From Lachnospiraceae bacterium (GTDB lineage Bacteria; Bacillota; Clostridia; Lachnospirales; Lachnospiraceae), in contig JAAUZS010000055.1 in NCBI GenBank assembly GCA_014804495.1, positions 1-20,271 of the forward strand: 20,271 bases of DNA, written 5' to 3'. This document shows, piece by piece, positions 11,945 through 20,193 of this stretch. The notes below the pieces were generated by a model. The model saw only the letters and a list, made by a program, of their open reading frames with translations. It ran no database searches and had not been told where the DNA came from. A program made the position numbers and the translations under genes. Positions within the stretch are counted from its first letter, which is position 1. Each line of letters starts with the position of its first letter.

Positions 11945-13000
11945 TTAAAATATTTTATTCTGCATTCCGTCCGGGTCAACCGCGAACTGAACAGCCATCT
12001 CCCTGTCAATCTTTCCTTCAAAGTACAGCTGTATAATGCTTTCATCCATAGTAATCATTCCCATCTTGCGGTTTGTCTGCATAACCGATACAAGCTGATG
12101 TGATTTGCCTTCACGAATCAGATTTCTGACCGCGTGGTTGGCATGCATAACTTCAAACGCCGCTACACGTCCTCTTCCATCCAACGTAGGAATGAGCTGC
12201 TGGGAAATAACCGCTTCCAGAACGTTTGCAAACTGTACACGGATCTGCTGCTGCTGATGGGGCGGGAAAACGTCAATGACACGGTCAACCGTACTTGCCG
12301 CACCAATCGTATGCAGTGTGGATAAAACAAGATGTCCTGTTTCCGCCGCAGTTATGGCAACACTGATTGTCTCAAAATCACGCATCTCTCCGACCAGAAT
12401 AACATCCGGGTCTTCACGCAGGGCAGCTCGCAGCGCATTGGCATAGCTCTGTGAATCCAGTCCGATTTCACGCTGGTTTACCATAGACATTTTATGCTGA
12501 TGCAGATACTCAATCGGATCCTCAAGCGTAATAACATGTGCATCTCTGTTATTATTTATCTTATCGATAATCGCGGCAAGGGTTGTAGATTTACCGCTTC
12601 CGGTAGGTCCCGTAACCAGAATCAGACCTCTTTTTCTTTCATACAGATTAATAACGGAATCAGGAACGCCAAGCACTTCGGGTGACGGCACCTGAGTGCT
12701 GACAAGACGCAGCGCCATGGCACATGTTCCTCTCTGCTTATAGGCATTTACACGATAACGTCCAAGTTCGGGAATGGAAAAGGACATATCATACTCTCCG
12801 CGCTCTTCGAATCTTTCACGCTGTACTTCCGACATGACCTCTAATACTATCTCTAATGTATCAGCCGGCAGCATTTTAGGAAAATTCATTGCAAGCAGAT
12901 TACCGTTTACACGCATCTTCGGCGGCACACCTACCGTAATATGTACATCAGACGCGCCCGCATCATGGGCAACTCTCATAATCTCATTTATCGTTGGCAT
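11945..13000 (-). CDS. pilT: PilT, type IV pilus retraction ATPase (351 aa)
   Basis: This is a full-length member of the GspE/PilT secretion ATPases. Walker A is GPTGSGKST (131-139), the Asp box TLEDPIEY (158-165), Walker B ILVGEMRD (201-208) and the His box TGHLVLSTLHT (221-231). The N-terminal PAS-like domain (MPTINEIMRVAHDAGASDVH) is typical of PilT, as is the absence of the long extra N-terminal domain and zinc-binding Cys pairs of PilB. PilT depolymerises the pilus at the inner membrane and powers twitching. AAGGA lies 8 bases before the start. It is the last gene of a probable sigK-HD-pilT operon. Other pilus genes are not in this window. Pili pulled by PilT are the entry route of many filamentous phages, which makes the adjoining phage notable. 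Confidence 0.93.
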   Translation of the reverse strand: MPTINEIMRVAHDAGASDVHITVGVPPKMRVNGNLLAMNFPKMLPADTLEIVLEVMSEVQRERFEERGEYDMSFSIPELGRYRVNAYKQRGTCAMALRLVSTQVPSPEVLGVPDSVINLYERKRGLILVTGPTGSGKSTTLAAIIDKINNNRDAHVITLEDPIEYLHQHKMSMVNQREIGLDSQSYANALRAALREDPDVILVGEMRDFETISVAITAAETGHLVLSTLHTIGAASTVDRVIDVFPPHQQQQIRVQFANVLEAVISQQLIPTLDGRGRVAAFEVMHANHAVRNLIREGKSHQLVSVMQTNRKMGMITMDESIIQLYFEGKIDREMAVQFAVDPDGMQNKIF

Positions 13001-13030
13001 CTGTTAAATCCTTCTTTCTGTATATTTATG

Positions 13031-14188
13031 TTACTCAGCACTAAATTCTTTTTCAAGCTGCGTCTCCTGCGCATAAACAGGTTCTTCTACCTTAATTCCC
13101 TGACGCTTCAAAAGATCCATGTTCATGACATAGCGGTTATCCATAGTCTTCATGACATCTTTAATTTCCAAGTGTCCGTCGTATGCGCGATGGCTCAAAT
13201 CAATAAGTCTGTTATCGCCAAAAGTCAGTACCAGAGGCTGAAGAATATTTACCGGATTCTCCACAAGTACGAGAGCTTTGTCTCCGTTATTAAGCTCCAC
13301 ACTGACACCGGCAAAAAGGATATTAATTGATTTGCACAACGCGCTTACTACCTTTTCATCAAAATATTTAGGGTTCTCCTGCAGGAACCTGAGAGCTTCG
13401 ACTTCGGAAGCCGCTTCCTCAGCGTCAATCTGCACCGCCGTCATCGTATCAAATGTTTCTGCTACAGACAGCACCTTTGCACCCATAACCATCTTAGAGA
13501 GGTCGTTATCTTTACCCTTCTCAAGATTTTCCAGATTATTCTGCGCCTGTACGCAGATTCGTTTGATATTCGGCGATGCCGCAAACACATGCTCAATCAG
13601 ACCAAAACCTGCAACTTCCGCTGCTTTAATCCGCTCTTTCTCAGCATCGGTCCACACATCCTGCAGCAAAATCTCCTTCGGCGCCGAAAGCTTTCCTATA
13701 TCGTGAACAATTGCAGAAGTAACCGTATCAAGCTGCTCTGACACCGTCAGCTTCATAGTGTGCGTTATGAGTGCGCATAAAATTGAAACATTCAGGGAAT
13801 GTTTATAAATATAATCATCTTTACTGCGCAGATTCTGCATGAAGGTGATTTTTCTATCCAGGTGTCCATAATATCTGATAACATTCGATGTTAGCACCTG
13901 CATCTTGGCCGTCTTTGATTTTAATAAGATATTATCCAGTTCTTCACGAATGGAAAACACGCACATGGTCTGAAAACGCTCAAACTCAATGTCGTCTCTT
14001 GTCATCGGCGGTACAGGTTCTGCCGGTTCCAATACAAAAACACCAATCAAGCCGAAGTTCTTAATACTGTTAATGCTCTGAGTGGTAAGTTTTGAATTCC
14101 TTTCATATAGCAGAACGCCATTTTTATTGTAAATAGGACGGGCAAGCCGCATACCTGTCTTTAAATCATCCTTTTTTACAAATATCAT
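13031..14188 (-). CDS. HD-domain (degenerate HD-GYP) protein (385 aa)
   Basis: An N-terminal domain (about 1-55, KTGMRLARPIYNKNGVLLYE) is the one often seen before HD-GYP domains. The HD core is present: H130 in YKHSLNVSILCAL, and H162-D163 in VHDIGK. The later MGAKVLSVAETFDTMTA (235-251) also fits HD-GYP. The stretch that normally carries HHExxDGxGYP is replaced by sequence without these residues (about 205-230, ICVQAQNNLENLEKGKDNDL), so c-di-GMP hydrolysis is doubtful. It may bind a nucleotide or act as a scaffold. The C-terminal part (GDKALVLVENPVNILQPLVL) is beta-rich. An ideal ribosome binding site AGGAGG precedes ATG 14188. Only 30 bases separate it from pilT, suggesting a link to pilus control by a second messenger. 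Confidence 0.75.
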   Translation of the reverse strand: MIFVKKDDLKTGMRLARPIYNKNGVLLYERNSKLTTQSINSIKNFGLIGVFVLEPAEPVPPMTRDDIEFERFQTMCVFSIREELDNILLKSKTAKMQVLTSNVIRYYGHLDRKITFMQNLRSKDDYIYKHSLNVSILCALITHTMKLTVSEQLDTVTSAIVHDIGKLSAPKEILLQDVWTDAEKERIKAAEVAGFGLIEHVFAASPNIKRICVQAQNNLENLEKGKDNDLSKMVMGAKVLSVAETFDTMTAVQIDAEEAASEVEALRFLQENPKYFDEKVVSALCKSINILFAGVSVELNNGDKALVLVENPVNILQPLVLTFGDNRLIDLSHRAYDGHLEIKDVMKTMDNRYVMNMDLLKRQGIKVEEPVYAQETQLEKEFSAE

Positions 14189-14213
14189 CTGCTCTTATCC
14201 TCCTGTTTATCTA

Positions 14214-14843
14214 TTAACTGAATCCTTCCCGCAATTTTTCCAAAGCTTTTTTCTCGATTCTGGAAACATAACTTCTGGAAATTCCCAGACTCTTTCCTAT
14301 TTCACGCTGCGTAATTTCGTGATCGTCTTTAAGCCCGTAGCGCATGGTAAGAATTTCTTTTTCACGCCTATTCAATTTTTTATCCAGCAGTCCGGATAAA
14401 CATTTCAGATGTTCTTCAACTTCCATCTGCTCTATAATATCAGGCTGTTCCTGTTCTATTATGTCTAACAGGTTGATTTCATTTCCTTCTCTGTCCGTTC
14501 CAATCGGTTCATAAAGGGAAACTTCTCTGGAAGTTTTCTTCTTCGCCCGAAGCAGCATTAACAGTTCATTGTCTATGCATCTTGAGGCATATGTGCTGAG
14601 TTTTCCTTTGCCTGCATCGAAAGAATCTATCGCTTTAATGAGCCCTATAGTTCCTGTTGAAATCAGGTCTTCCATGTCCTCATCAACATTCTGGTACTTT
14701 TTGGCAATGTGTGCCACCAGACGAAGGTTATGTTCAATCAGTATTTCTTTGGCAAGCTGTCTCTGCCTGCCTTCTCCTTCTTTCAGTTGGCGAAGGTATG
14801 CGGCTTCTTCTTTCGCCGTCAGCGGTTGCTTAAATGTTTTCAA
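14214..14843 (-). CDS. sigK: Sporulation sigma factor SigK (209 aa), no pro-sequence
   Basis: This is a sigma-70 family protein with region 2 (EHNLRLVAHIAKKYQ, then EDLISTGTIGLIKAIDSF and TYASRCIDNE), a SigK-type linker (SREVSLYEPIGTDREGNEIN) and region 4 (TQREIGKSLGISRSYVSRIE). In B. subtilis SigK directs late mother-cell sporulation genes and carries a 20-residue membrane pro-sequence. Here the protein begins MKTFKQPLTAKEE, directly at the mature part. Upstream in-frame codons hold no start before a TAG at 14874-14876. The start is TTG 14843 behind GGGGG. It is thus pro-less, as in C. difficile, and would need no cleavage. The gene is not interrupted by a skin-like element. The HD-domain gene follows 25 bases downstream. 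Confidence 0.88.
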   Translation of the reverse strand: MKTFKQPLTAKEEAAYLRQLKEGEGRQRQLAKEILIEHNLRLVAHIAKKYQNVDEDMEDLISTGTIGLIKAIDSFDAGKGKLSTYASRCIDNELLMLLRAKKKTSREVSLYEPIGTDREGNEINLLDIIEQEQPDIIEQMEVEEHLKCLSGLLDKKLNRREKEILTMRYGLKDDHEITQREIGKSLGISRSYVSRIEKKALEKLREGFS

Positions 14844-14936
14844 AAGAAGCCCCCAAAGTTCATTTACTCTATTCTATGACTTCGGGACAGTTCAAGTGCC
14901 TTTCCATGAAAATAAAAATAAATTGTTACATAATAT

Positions 14937-14965
14937 ATTATACAGGCATATTGTACAAAATTCAA
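14937..14965 (-). promoter_or_regulatory. Promoter upstream of sigK
   Basis: On the - strand TTGAAT (14965-14960), 17 bases, TATAAT (14942-14937): close to the vegetative consensus, about 95 bases ahead of the sigK start. The 176-base hemW-sigK gap contains little else. It would also serve the HD-domain gene and pilT. A SigE-type element may coexist but is not evident. Confidence 0.6.
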
Positions 14966-15019
14966 TACAATTCTGCGAGTAGATTCAGCAGAGTGTTCAA
15001 GGACAAACTTGACAACAAC

Positions 15020-16201
15020 TCAGCTTAAAAGAAACTTCGACATAACATAGTTACTGACATCAATTCCCAGCGGCGTCAGACGGACTTGCTCATCTGAAAT
15101 AATTAATGCTTCATTCTGTAATCTTCCCAACGTTTCTCCATATATATCTTCTATATCAAGACCAAATTTTATTTTAAATGCCTTCTTTTCTTTCCTTTCC
15201 ATCAAACGAAGACCAAGAAACATGAATTCTTCCATCTGTTCCTCTATTGTCAGATATTGAACATTCTCGCCAAATTGCGTACGGGCTTTAGATAAGCTGT
15301 CAGGACTTATAGGCTGTTCATTATGTTCAGACTTTTTACGTAAAGCTTTTTCATACTCTTTTACCGTGCGTTTATTATTCCAACGCACCTCATCCACCAA
15401 TGATGCGGCGCCCAGACCAAAGCCTACATAGTTTCCTCTTAGCCAGTAAGTCTTATTATGAATGCATTCAAAACCCTTTTGAGCATAATTAGAAATTTCA
15501 TAACGGTTGTAATTGCATTCTGAAAGCATCTCTTCTGTAAGCTTATAAAGCCGTATTTCTTCTTCCTCTGTATGAAATGTCAGTTCAGCGCTATGTTCAT
15601 AGAACCATGTGCCTTCCTCCAGAATCAGACTGTATGCCGAAATATGCTCCGGCTCAAGTGAAAGCACTTTCTTAAGAGTTTCGCGGTGCGAAAGATAAGT
15701 CTGCCCCGGAATTGCTGATATCAGATCTACATTGATATTCCGAAAGCCAAGCTTCCTTGCAAGCTCGTACGTGCAGAGAAAAGTATTATAATCATGGATT
15801 CTTCCAAGAGTCATAAGCTCATTGTCATCCGCGGTCTGAAGCCCGATGCTTAATCTGTTTATTCCCGTTCTTAAGTATAATTCCAATTTATCCTCTGTCA
15901 CAGTACCGGGATTGACTTCTATTGTAATTTCAGGGCTTTTTATGAAATTAAATCTTTCCTTAAGTTTACGCAGAATCACTTCTATTGCTTTTCCTTCTAG
16001 CACGGAAGGGGTTCCTCCGCCGATAAATACAGAGATAACCTGAAAGTCTTGATAAAAAAACGCTTGTTTTTCTATTTCCGTAAGAAGCAGAGCGACATAG
16101 GATTCCTGCTCTCCTTGCGTTGCGCAATAGGACAAAAAATCGCAATATTTGCATTTTTTTATGCAGAAAGGAATATGAATATAAATACTCAGTCTTTTCA
16201 T
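15020..16201 (-). CDS. hemW: HemW, radical SAM heme chaperone (393 aa)
   Basis: An open frame begins at 16303, but ATG 16201, behind AAAGGATG, starts at the conserved MKRLSIYIHIPFC. The radical SAM cluster motif is CIKKCKYCDF (C13, C17, C20), followed by the SAM-binding GGGTPS. Phe22, where true coproporphyrinogen oxidase HemN has a fourth Cys, marks HemW, a heme-binding chaperone that delivers heme to target proteins. The C-terminal HemN-like region (about 290-370, EQMEEFMFLGLRLMERKEKK) is present. Length is normal. It lies just downstream of lepA in the same direction, a common clostridial order, with 114 bases between. Confidence 0.9.
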   Translation of the reverse strand: MKRLSIYIHIPFCIKKCKYCDFLSYCATQGEQESYVALLLTEIEKQAFFYQDFQVISVFIGGGTPSVLEGKAIEVILRKLKERFNFIKSPEITIEVNPGTVTEDKLELYLRTGINRLSIGLQTADDNELMTLGRIHDYNTFLCTYELARKLGFRNINVDLISAIPGQTYLSHRETLKKVLSLEPEHISAYSLILEEGTWFYEHSAELTFHTEEEEIRLYKLTEEMLSECNYNRYEISNYAQKGFECIHNKTYWLRGNYVGFGLGAASLVDEVRWNNKRTVKEYEKALRKKSEHNEQPISPDSLSKARTQFGENVQYLTIEEQMEEFMFLGLRLMERKEKKAFKIKFGLDIEDIYGETLGRLQNEALIISDEQVRLTPLGIDVSNYVMSKFLLS

Positions 16202-16315
16202 ATGAACATCCTTTACTTTATATGAATTTAGCGTGTTATTCCGCCGCTTTTTCAGTAAGTTAAATCCTGTTTTAACCATGTATAGTTTCATGAATTCCGG
16301 CATAAATATGCTTTT

Positions 16316-18130
16316 TCAGTCATCATCCAACTTAAGCACGCTCATGAATGCTTTCTGTGGAATCTCCACGCTGCCTATCTGGCGCATCCGCTTTTTACCT
16401 TCCTTTTGCTTCTCAAGCAATTTCTTTTTACGGGTGATGTCACCGCCGTAACATTTAGCCAGAACGTCTTTACGCATCGCTTTAACCGTCTCTCTTGCAA
16501 TAATTCTTCCGCCTACGGCAGCCTGAATCGGAATCTCAAATAAATGTCTGGGTATCTCGTCTTTCAGCTTCTCGCACATTTTTCTGCCGCGCTCATAAGC
16601 GCTGTCAGCGTGAACGATAAATGAAAGTGCATCTACTTCCTCATGATTAATAAGAATATCCAGTTTGACAAGTTTTGACTCCTCGTATCCTTTCAGCTCA
16701 TAGTCAAAGGAAGCATATCCTCTGGAACGTGATTTCAGAGCATCAAAGAAGTCATAAATTATCTCATTTAACGGCAGATCATATTTGAGTAAGGCTCTGG
16801 CGCTTTCAATGTATTCTGTACTGATATAGCGCCCTCTTCTCTCCTGACACAGCTGCATAATCGGTCCGATAAATTCCGACGTCACCATAATTTCCGCGCT
16901 GACGACAGGTTCTTCCATATAATCAATTTCCGAAGGGTCGGGCAGATTGGAAGGGTTCGTCAGTTCAATCATTTCACCATTCGTCTTATGCACACGATAA
17001 ATAACACTTGGCGCTGTAGTTACCAAATCCAGATTATACTCTCTCTCCAGACGTTCCTGTATAATTTCCAGATGCAGAAGCCCCAGAAAACCGCAGCGGA
17101 AACCAAAACCAAGCGCAATGGAAGTCTCAGGTTCATAATTTAATGAAGCGTCATTAAGTTTCAGCTTCTCTAATGCATCGCGTAAGTCCGGATATTTGGC
17201 TCCATCGGCCGGATACATTCCGCAGTATACCATGGAATTAACTTTCTTATAGCCCGGAAGCGGCTCTTTACACGGATTGGTAACATCTGTTATTGTATCT
17301 CCTACCGCCGTGTCTTTTACATTCTTAATAGAGGCCGTCAGATAACCTACCATACCCGCCGTAAGTTCATCGCAGGGTATGAACTGTCCGGCACCGAAAT
17401 ATCCGACTTCCACAACCTCGGCCGTTGCACCGGTCGCCATCATTTTGATATTTGTTCCCTTGCGCACCCTGCCATCCATGATACGGAAGAATACAATAAC
17501 GCCCTTATATGAATCATATATAGAGTCAAATATGAGCGCCTGCAGGGGGTTGTCCGGATTGCCTTTAGGCGCAGGAATCTTAGCCACTATAGCCTCTAAC
17601 ACTTCCTCAATACCTATTCCGTTCTTTGCGGAGATAAGCGGGGCATCCTGCGCTTCTATTCCGATAACATCCTCTATCTCGTTCTTCACGCGCTCCGGGT
17701 CTGCACTGGGAAGGTCTATTTTATTAATAACAGGAAATACGTCCAAATCATGATCGAGCGCCAGATATACGTTCGCCAGAGTCTGCGCCTCTATTCCCTG
17801 CGCTGCATCTACTACCAGAATTGCACCGTCACATGCTGCAAGACTTCTGCTGACCTCATAGTTGAAATCCACATGTCCGGGGGTATCAATCAAATTGAAA
17901 ATATATTCTTGTCCGTCATTCGCCTTATATATAATTCGGACTGTCTGTGCCTTGATGGTAATGCCTCTCTCCCTCTCAAGTTCCATATTGTCAAGAACCT
18001 GCGCCTGCATTTCCCTGCTGGTCAGAAGGCCTGTTTTTTCTATAATCCTATCGGCAAGAGTAGATTTACCGTGGTCTATATGCGCCACAATACAAAAATT
18101 CCTGATTCTGCTTTGGTCTATAGCTGCCAT
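16316..18130 (-). CDS. lepA: Elongation factor 4 (LepA), ribosomal back-translocase GTPase (604 aa)
   Basis: GTPase motifs are intact: G1 AHIDHGKS (16-23), G3 DTPGHVDF (82-89) and G4 NKID (136-139). Domain II, the EF-G-like domains III and V, and the LepA-specific C-terminal domain ([20 protein letters not shown], then [14 protein letters not shown]) follow. Length is standard. LepA acts on stalled ribosomes and promotes back-translocation; it is membrane- or cytosol-located depending on conditions. Start ATG 18130 follows GAAAGG. It has its own strong promoter about 95 bases upstream and is probably co-transcribed with hemW downstream. Confidence 0.97.
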   Translation of the reverse strand: MAAIDQSRIRNFCIVAHIDHGKSTLADRIIEKTGLLTSREMQAQVLDNMELERERGITIKAQTVRIIYKANDGQEYIFNLIDTPGHVDFNYEVSRSLAACDGAILVVDAAQGIEAQTLANVYLALDHDLDVFPVINKIDLPSADPERVKNEIEDVIGIEAQDAPLISAKNGIGIEEVLEAIVAKIPAPKGNPDNPLQALIFDSIYDSYKGVIVFFRIMDGRVRKGTNIKMMATGATAEVVEVGYFGAGQFIPCDELTAGMVGYLTASIKNVKDTAVGDTITDVTNPCKEPLPGYKKVNSMVYCGMYPADGAKYPDLRDALEKLKLNDASLNYEPETSIALGFGFRCGFLGLLHLEIIQERLEREYNLDLVTTAPSVIYRVHKTNGEMIELTNPSNLPDPSEIDYMEEPVVSAEIMVTSEFIGPIMQLCQERRGRYISTEYIESARALLKYDLPLNEIIYDFFDALKSRSRGYASFDYELKGYEESKLVKLDILINHEEVDALSFIVHADSAYERGRKMCEKLKDEIPRHLFEIPIQAAVGGRIIARETVKAMRKDVLAKCYGGDITRKKKLLEKQKEGKKRMRQIGSVEIPQKAFMSVLKLDDD

Positions 18131-18225
18131 GTTTTTATATGCCTTTCTTTTATATTAACGTAACTTTTGCTTTAGCTCTTACTGTTTCATAGCTTTCTTA
18201 TAGCTCGTACTGCAAGTCTGTGCTT

Positions 18226-18254
18226 ATTATAGCAAATTACGGCTGGTATGTCCA
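18226..18254 (-). promoter_or_regulatory. Promoter of lepA
   Basis: On the - strand TGGACA (18254-18249), 17-base spacer, TATAAT (18231-18226), with TGC directly before the -10 box, giving an extended -10. It lies about 95 bases ahead of the lepA start and just downstream of the structured element. Confidence 0.75.
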
Positions 18255-18301
18255 ATATATCAAAATGTAAAGTTTATAGGCTGTGACTTTATAGGCTGAG
18301 A

Positions 18302-18531
18302 GGGCGGATTGCACAAAATGTTCGCTTGCGCCTGACTTGCGAATATGGATTTTCTAAATATTCCGACTAAGTTGTGAATACGGACGCAACCGCCCGCTAT
18401 TCGCCGTCCGGGCTCAGAGCGGGCTTTTCGGGACATCCATGTCCCGAAATTGCTGGACATCTAACCGGAATATTAAGAAAATCTCATATTCTACAGTAAG
18501 GCACTTCGAGAACATTTTGTGCAATCCGCCC
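18302..18531. repeat. 230-base nested hairpin element
   Basis: The outer 22-base arms (18302-18323 and 18510-18531) are perfectly complementary. A second pair (18341-18365 with 18466-18491) is nearly so. The centre holds CCCGCT/AGCGGG (18393-18398, 18418-18423) and a perfect TTCGGGACAT-CC-ATGTCCCGAA hairpin (18427-18448). It may be a small non-autonomous mobile repeat or a structured RNA. No coding frame is convincing. Confidence 0.6.
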
Positions 18532-18571
18532 ACCGGGGTTATTTATTTTTACCTCTCTTTTTCAATACGCA

Positions 18572-18708
18572 GTTGGACAATATAGACAAATCACAACAGG
18601 GTGCTTTGGAGCCGCCGGTACTTAGCGAGGTCCTTTCGAGCTTAGTACCGCTGCGAGCGACAACGCAGCGAAAGCGTGCCCTGCTGTGATTTGTCTATAT
18701 TGTCCAAC
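18572..18708. repeat. 137-base cloverleaf-like inverted repeat after spoIIP
   Basis: Arms 18572-18601 and 18679-18708 (30 bases) match with one mismatch. Inside are two hairpins: CGGTACTTAGC/GCTTAGTACCG (about 18616-18650) and GCTGCG/CGCAGC (about 18650-18669). It starts 24 bases after the spoIIP stop. No T-run follows, so it is not a simple terminator; a mobile palindromic repeat is likelier. Confidence 0.6.
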
Positions 18709-18731
18709 GTCCGCCTTGAAAAAACTTCTCC

Positions 18732-20108
18732 TCAATCCACATCCGGCACATCCCCGATAAACACCAGATTCAAAACATGTGCCAACGGATCTATAGCATT
18801 CATAATCTCTTCCACCGTATTGGTCTGCGCCCCAAGTTCTATAAGCAGGGATTTCGGCCGCAGGTGCATATTGTAGCGATAGGCTTTCAGGTATATTCTT
18901 CTGGCTATTCCCGGATAGTATTCGTTACTTGCTGTCTGCATCTGGAATGAAAATGCCAGATTATCGTCAAGATAAGGATTTTCCAGATATTCAATCGCCC
19001 CATTTTTGGCGGTACGGCTCAGACCATTAAAAAACATAAACTGTGCTGTGGGTCTGCCCTGCAAGTCTATGACGAGCTTTTTGTCTTCCGGCACTGCATC
19101 TCTATGTAAATCAATTACCACTTCTATTGTCGGATTCTCTGCAAGTATCTGCTCTATTCCCGGAAGCGCATTACTGTACGCATAGTCGCGTGATTCAGCA
19201 TCATAGCTTACCGTATGATGTATGACATTATAGCCATACTTTTCACGAAGTACCTGCGCCAATTTCTCGCCGGCTCCTACGATTGAAGTCGAACTGTCAT
19301 TCGGAATGGAATCTGCGAATGCTTCCTGTGAATGAGTATGGTAGATAAGAATCTGTGGATTCTCGTTTCCGCCCTGCATCCGCATATCCTTATTCAACAG
19401 CTTATCTGCACTTAAAAGGTCTTCTCCTGCCTTTGTCGTCGAATCTATAGCATAAAAAGCTTTTACCAATTCTTCATAGCTTTGTAATGTATCCCACCTA
19501 TAACGGAACAACGGTTCTTCAACCTCATGAAAAACCGTGATATCCGGAAGCTGCTGCCCGGTTTCACCATATTCTTCCGCCCGTTCTTCTATTTCCTGAT
19601 TTTCATGTACCATTCCGTTCTCGGCAAGAAACGCTTCTTCCAGACTTTTATCAAGATGTATCGCATCTTCCCCATATTCCAAGGATTCTCCCTCTATTTC
19701 CTTTTTGTCCTCATCAGTACCTTCCAATAAAAGCAGTTCTTCAAAACTGCTCTCTTTACTTGCAAGCAGGTCATATTCTGCCGGCTGCTCCATACCGTAA
19801 AGAAGTACCGGAAAGTTATCCATTACCAAACGGTCCATCAGGCTATAATAATAATTATATCCATAATTATTATTGCTCTCTATACTAAGTGAAGAAATTC
19901 CCGGCAGCCAGACTTCCATAATTGACTTCTCCAGCCATTGATGCGCCCTGCCTCCGCTCTCCTTCTCTCTGTTTTTAAAAGCACGGTATATCTCCCACAA
20001 AAAAGACATAACTGCCATAATGCACAGAATGGACAGTAGAATGCGAAGAATACCGCGCCCAATATGAATCTGATTATTCCGCCTTAGCTGTAAGCACCTT
20101 TTTTTCAT
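18732..20108 (-). CDS. spoIIP: SpoIIP, stage II sporulation peptidoglycan hydrolase (458 aa)
   Basis: Start at ATG 20108 gives MKKRCLQLRRNNQ, a membrane helix (about 19-38, GILRILLSILCIMAVMSFLW), an acidic Glu-rich linker (about 120-200) and the catalytic domain. A longer frame from TTG 20171 lacks a ribosome binding site. The SpoIIP zinc and catalytic motifs are present: HTHSQEAF (H257, H259), DLHRD (H335) and IELGAQTNT (E424), with the conserved RDYAYSNALPGIEQIL between. SpoIIP, with SpoIID and SpoIIM, cuts septal and then wall peptidoglycan to drive engulfment of the forespore; it acts outside the mother-cell membrane as amidase and endopeptidase. The linker is longer than usual. It lies just downstream of the gpr end, the standard clostridial order. 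Confidence 0.92.
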   Translation of the reverse strand: MKKRCLQLRRNNQIHIGRGILRILLSILCIMAVMSFLWEIYRAFKNREKESGGRAHQWLEKSIMEVWLPGISSLSIESNNNYGYNYYYSLMDRLVMDNFPVLLYGMEQPAEYDLLASKESSFEELLLLEGTDEDKKEIEGESLEYGEDAIHLDKSLEEAFLAENGMVHENQEIEERAEEYGETGQQLPDITVFHEVEEPLFRYRWDTLQSYEELVKAFYAIDSTTKAGEDLLSADKLLNKDMRMQGGNENPQILIYHTHSQEAFADSIPNDSSTSIVGAGEKLAQVLREKYGYNVIHHTVSYDAESRDYAYSNALPGIEQILAENPTIEVVIDLHRDAVPEDKKLVIDLQGRPTAQFMFFNGLSRTAKNGAIEYLENPYLDDNLAFSFQMQTASNEYYPGIARRIYLKAYRYNMHLRPKSLLIELGAQTNTVEEIMNAIDPLAHVLNLVFIGDVPDVD

Positions 20109-20114
20109 ATTTCC

Positions 20115-20144
20115 ATTATATGCAAGATTACAGTTCAGACATGC
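20115..20144 (-). promoter_or_regulatory. Possible SigE-type promoter of spoIIP
   Basis: On the - strand CATATAAT (20122-20115) equals the SigE -10 consensus CATAyAhT, with GCATGTC (20144-20138), 5 of 7 to the -35, at 15-base spacing. spoIIP is SigE-controlled in B. subtilis. However, the -10 ends only 6 bases before the chosen ATG, so the message would be nearly leaderless or translation starts later. Confidence 0.3.
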
Positions 20145-20193
20145 AGAAATGATTAAGAATAATGTCAACAAGATTAAGTTTACATAAATTTGC

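Larger units (their letters stand above)
18131..18731. other. Intergenic region between spoIIP and lepA (600 bases)
   Basis: No protein gene is supported. From right to left in transcription sense it holds a 137-base cloverleaf-like inverted repeat next to the spoIIP stop, a 230-base nested hairpin element, a short direct repeat TTTATAGGCTG (18273-18283 and 18289-18299), and the lepA promoter with its leader. The repeats are listed separately. Confidence 0.6.

Noticed and set aside
14921..14950. Dif-like (XerC/D) sequence TTACATAATATATT in the hemW-sigK gap
   Set aside because: Only one half resembles the Firmicute dif site and the other arm does not. The same bases are better explained as the sigK promoter -10 region, and the phage is 3 kb away.
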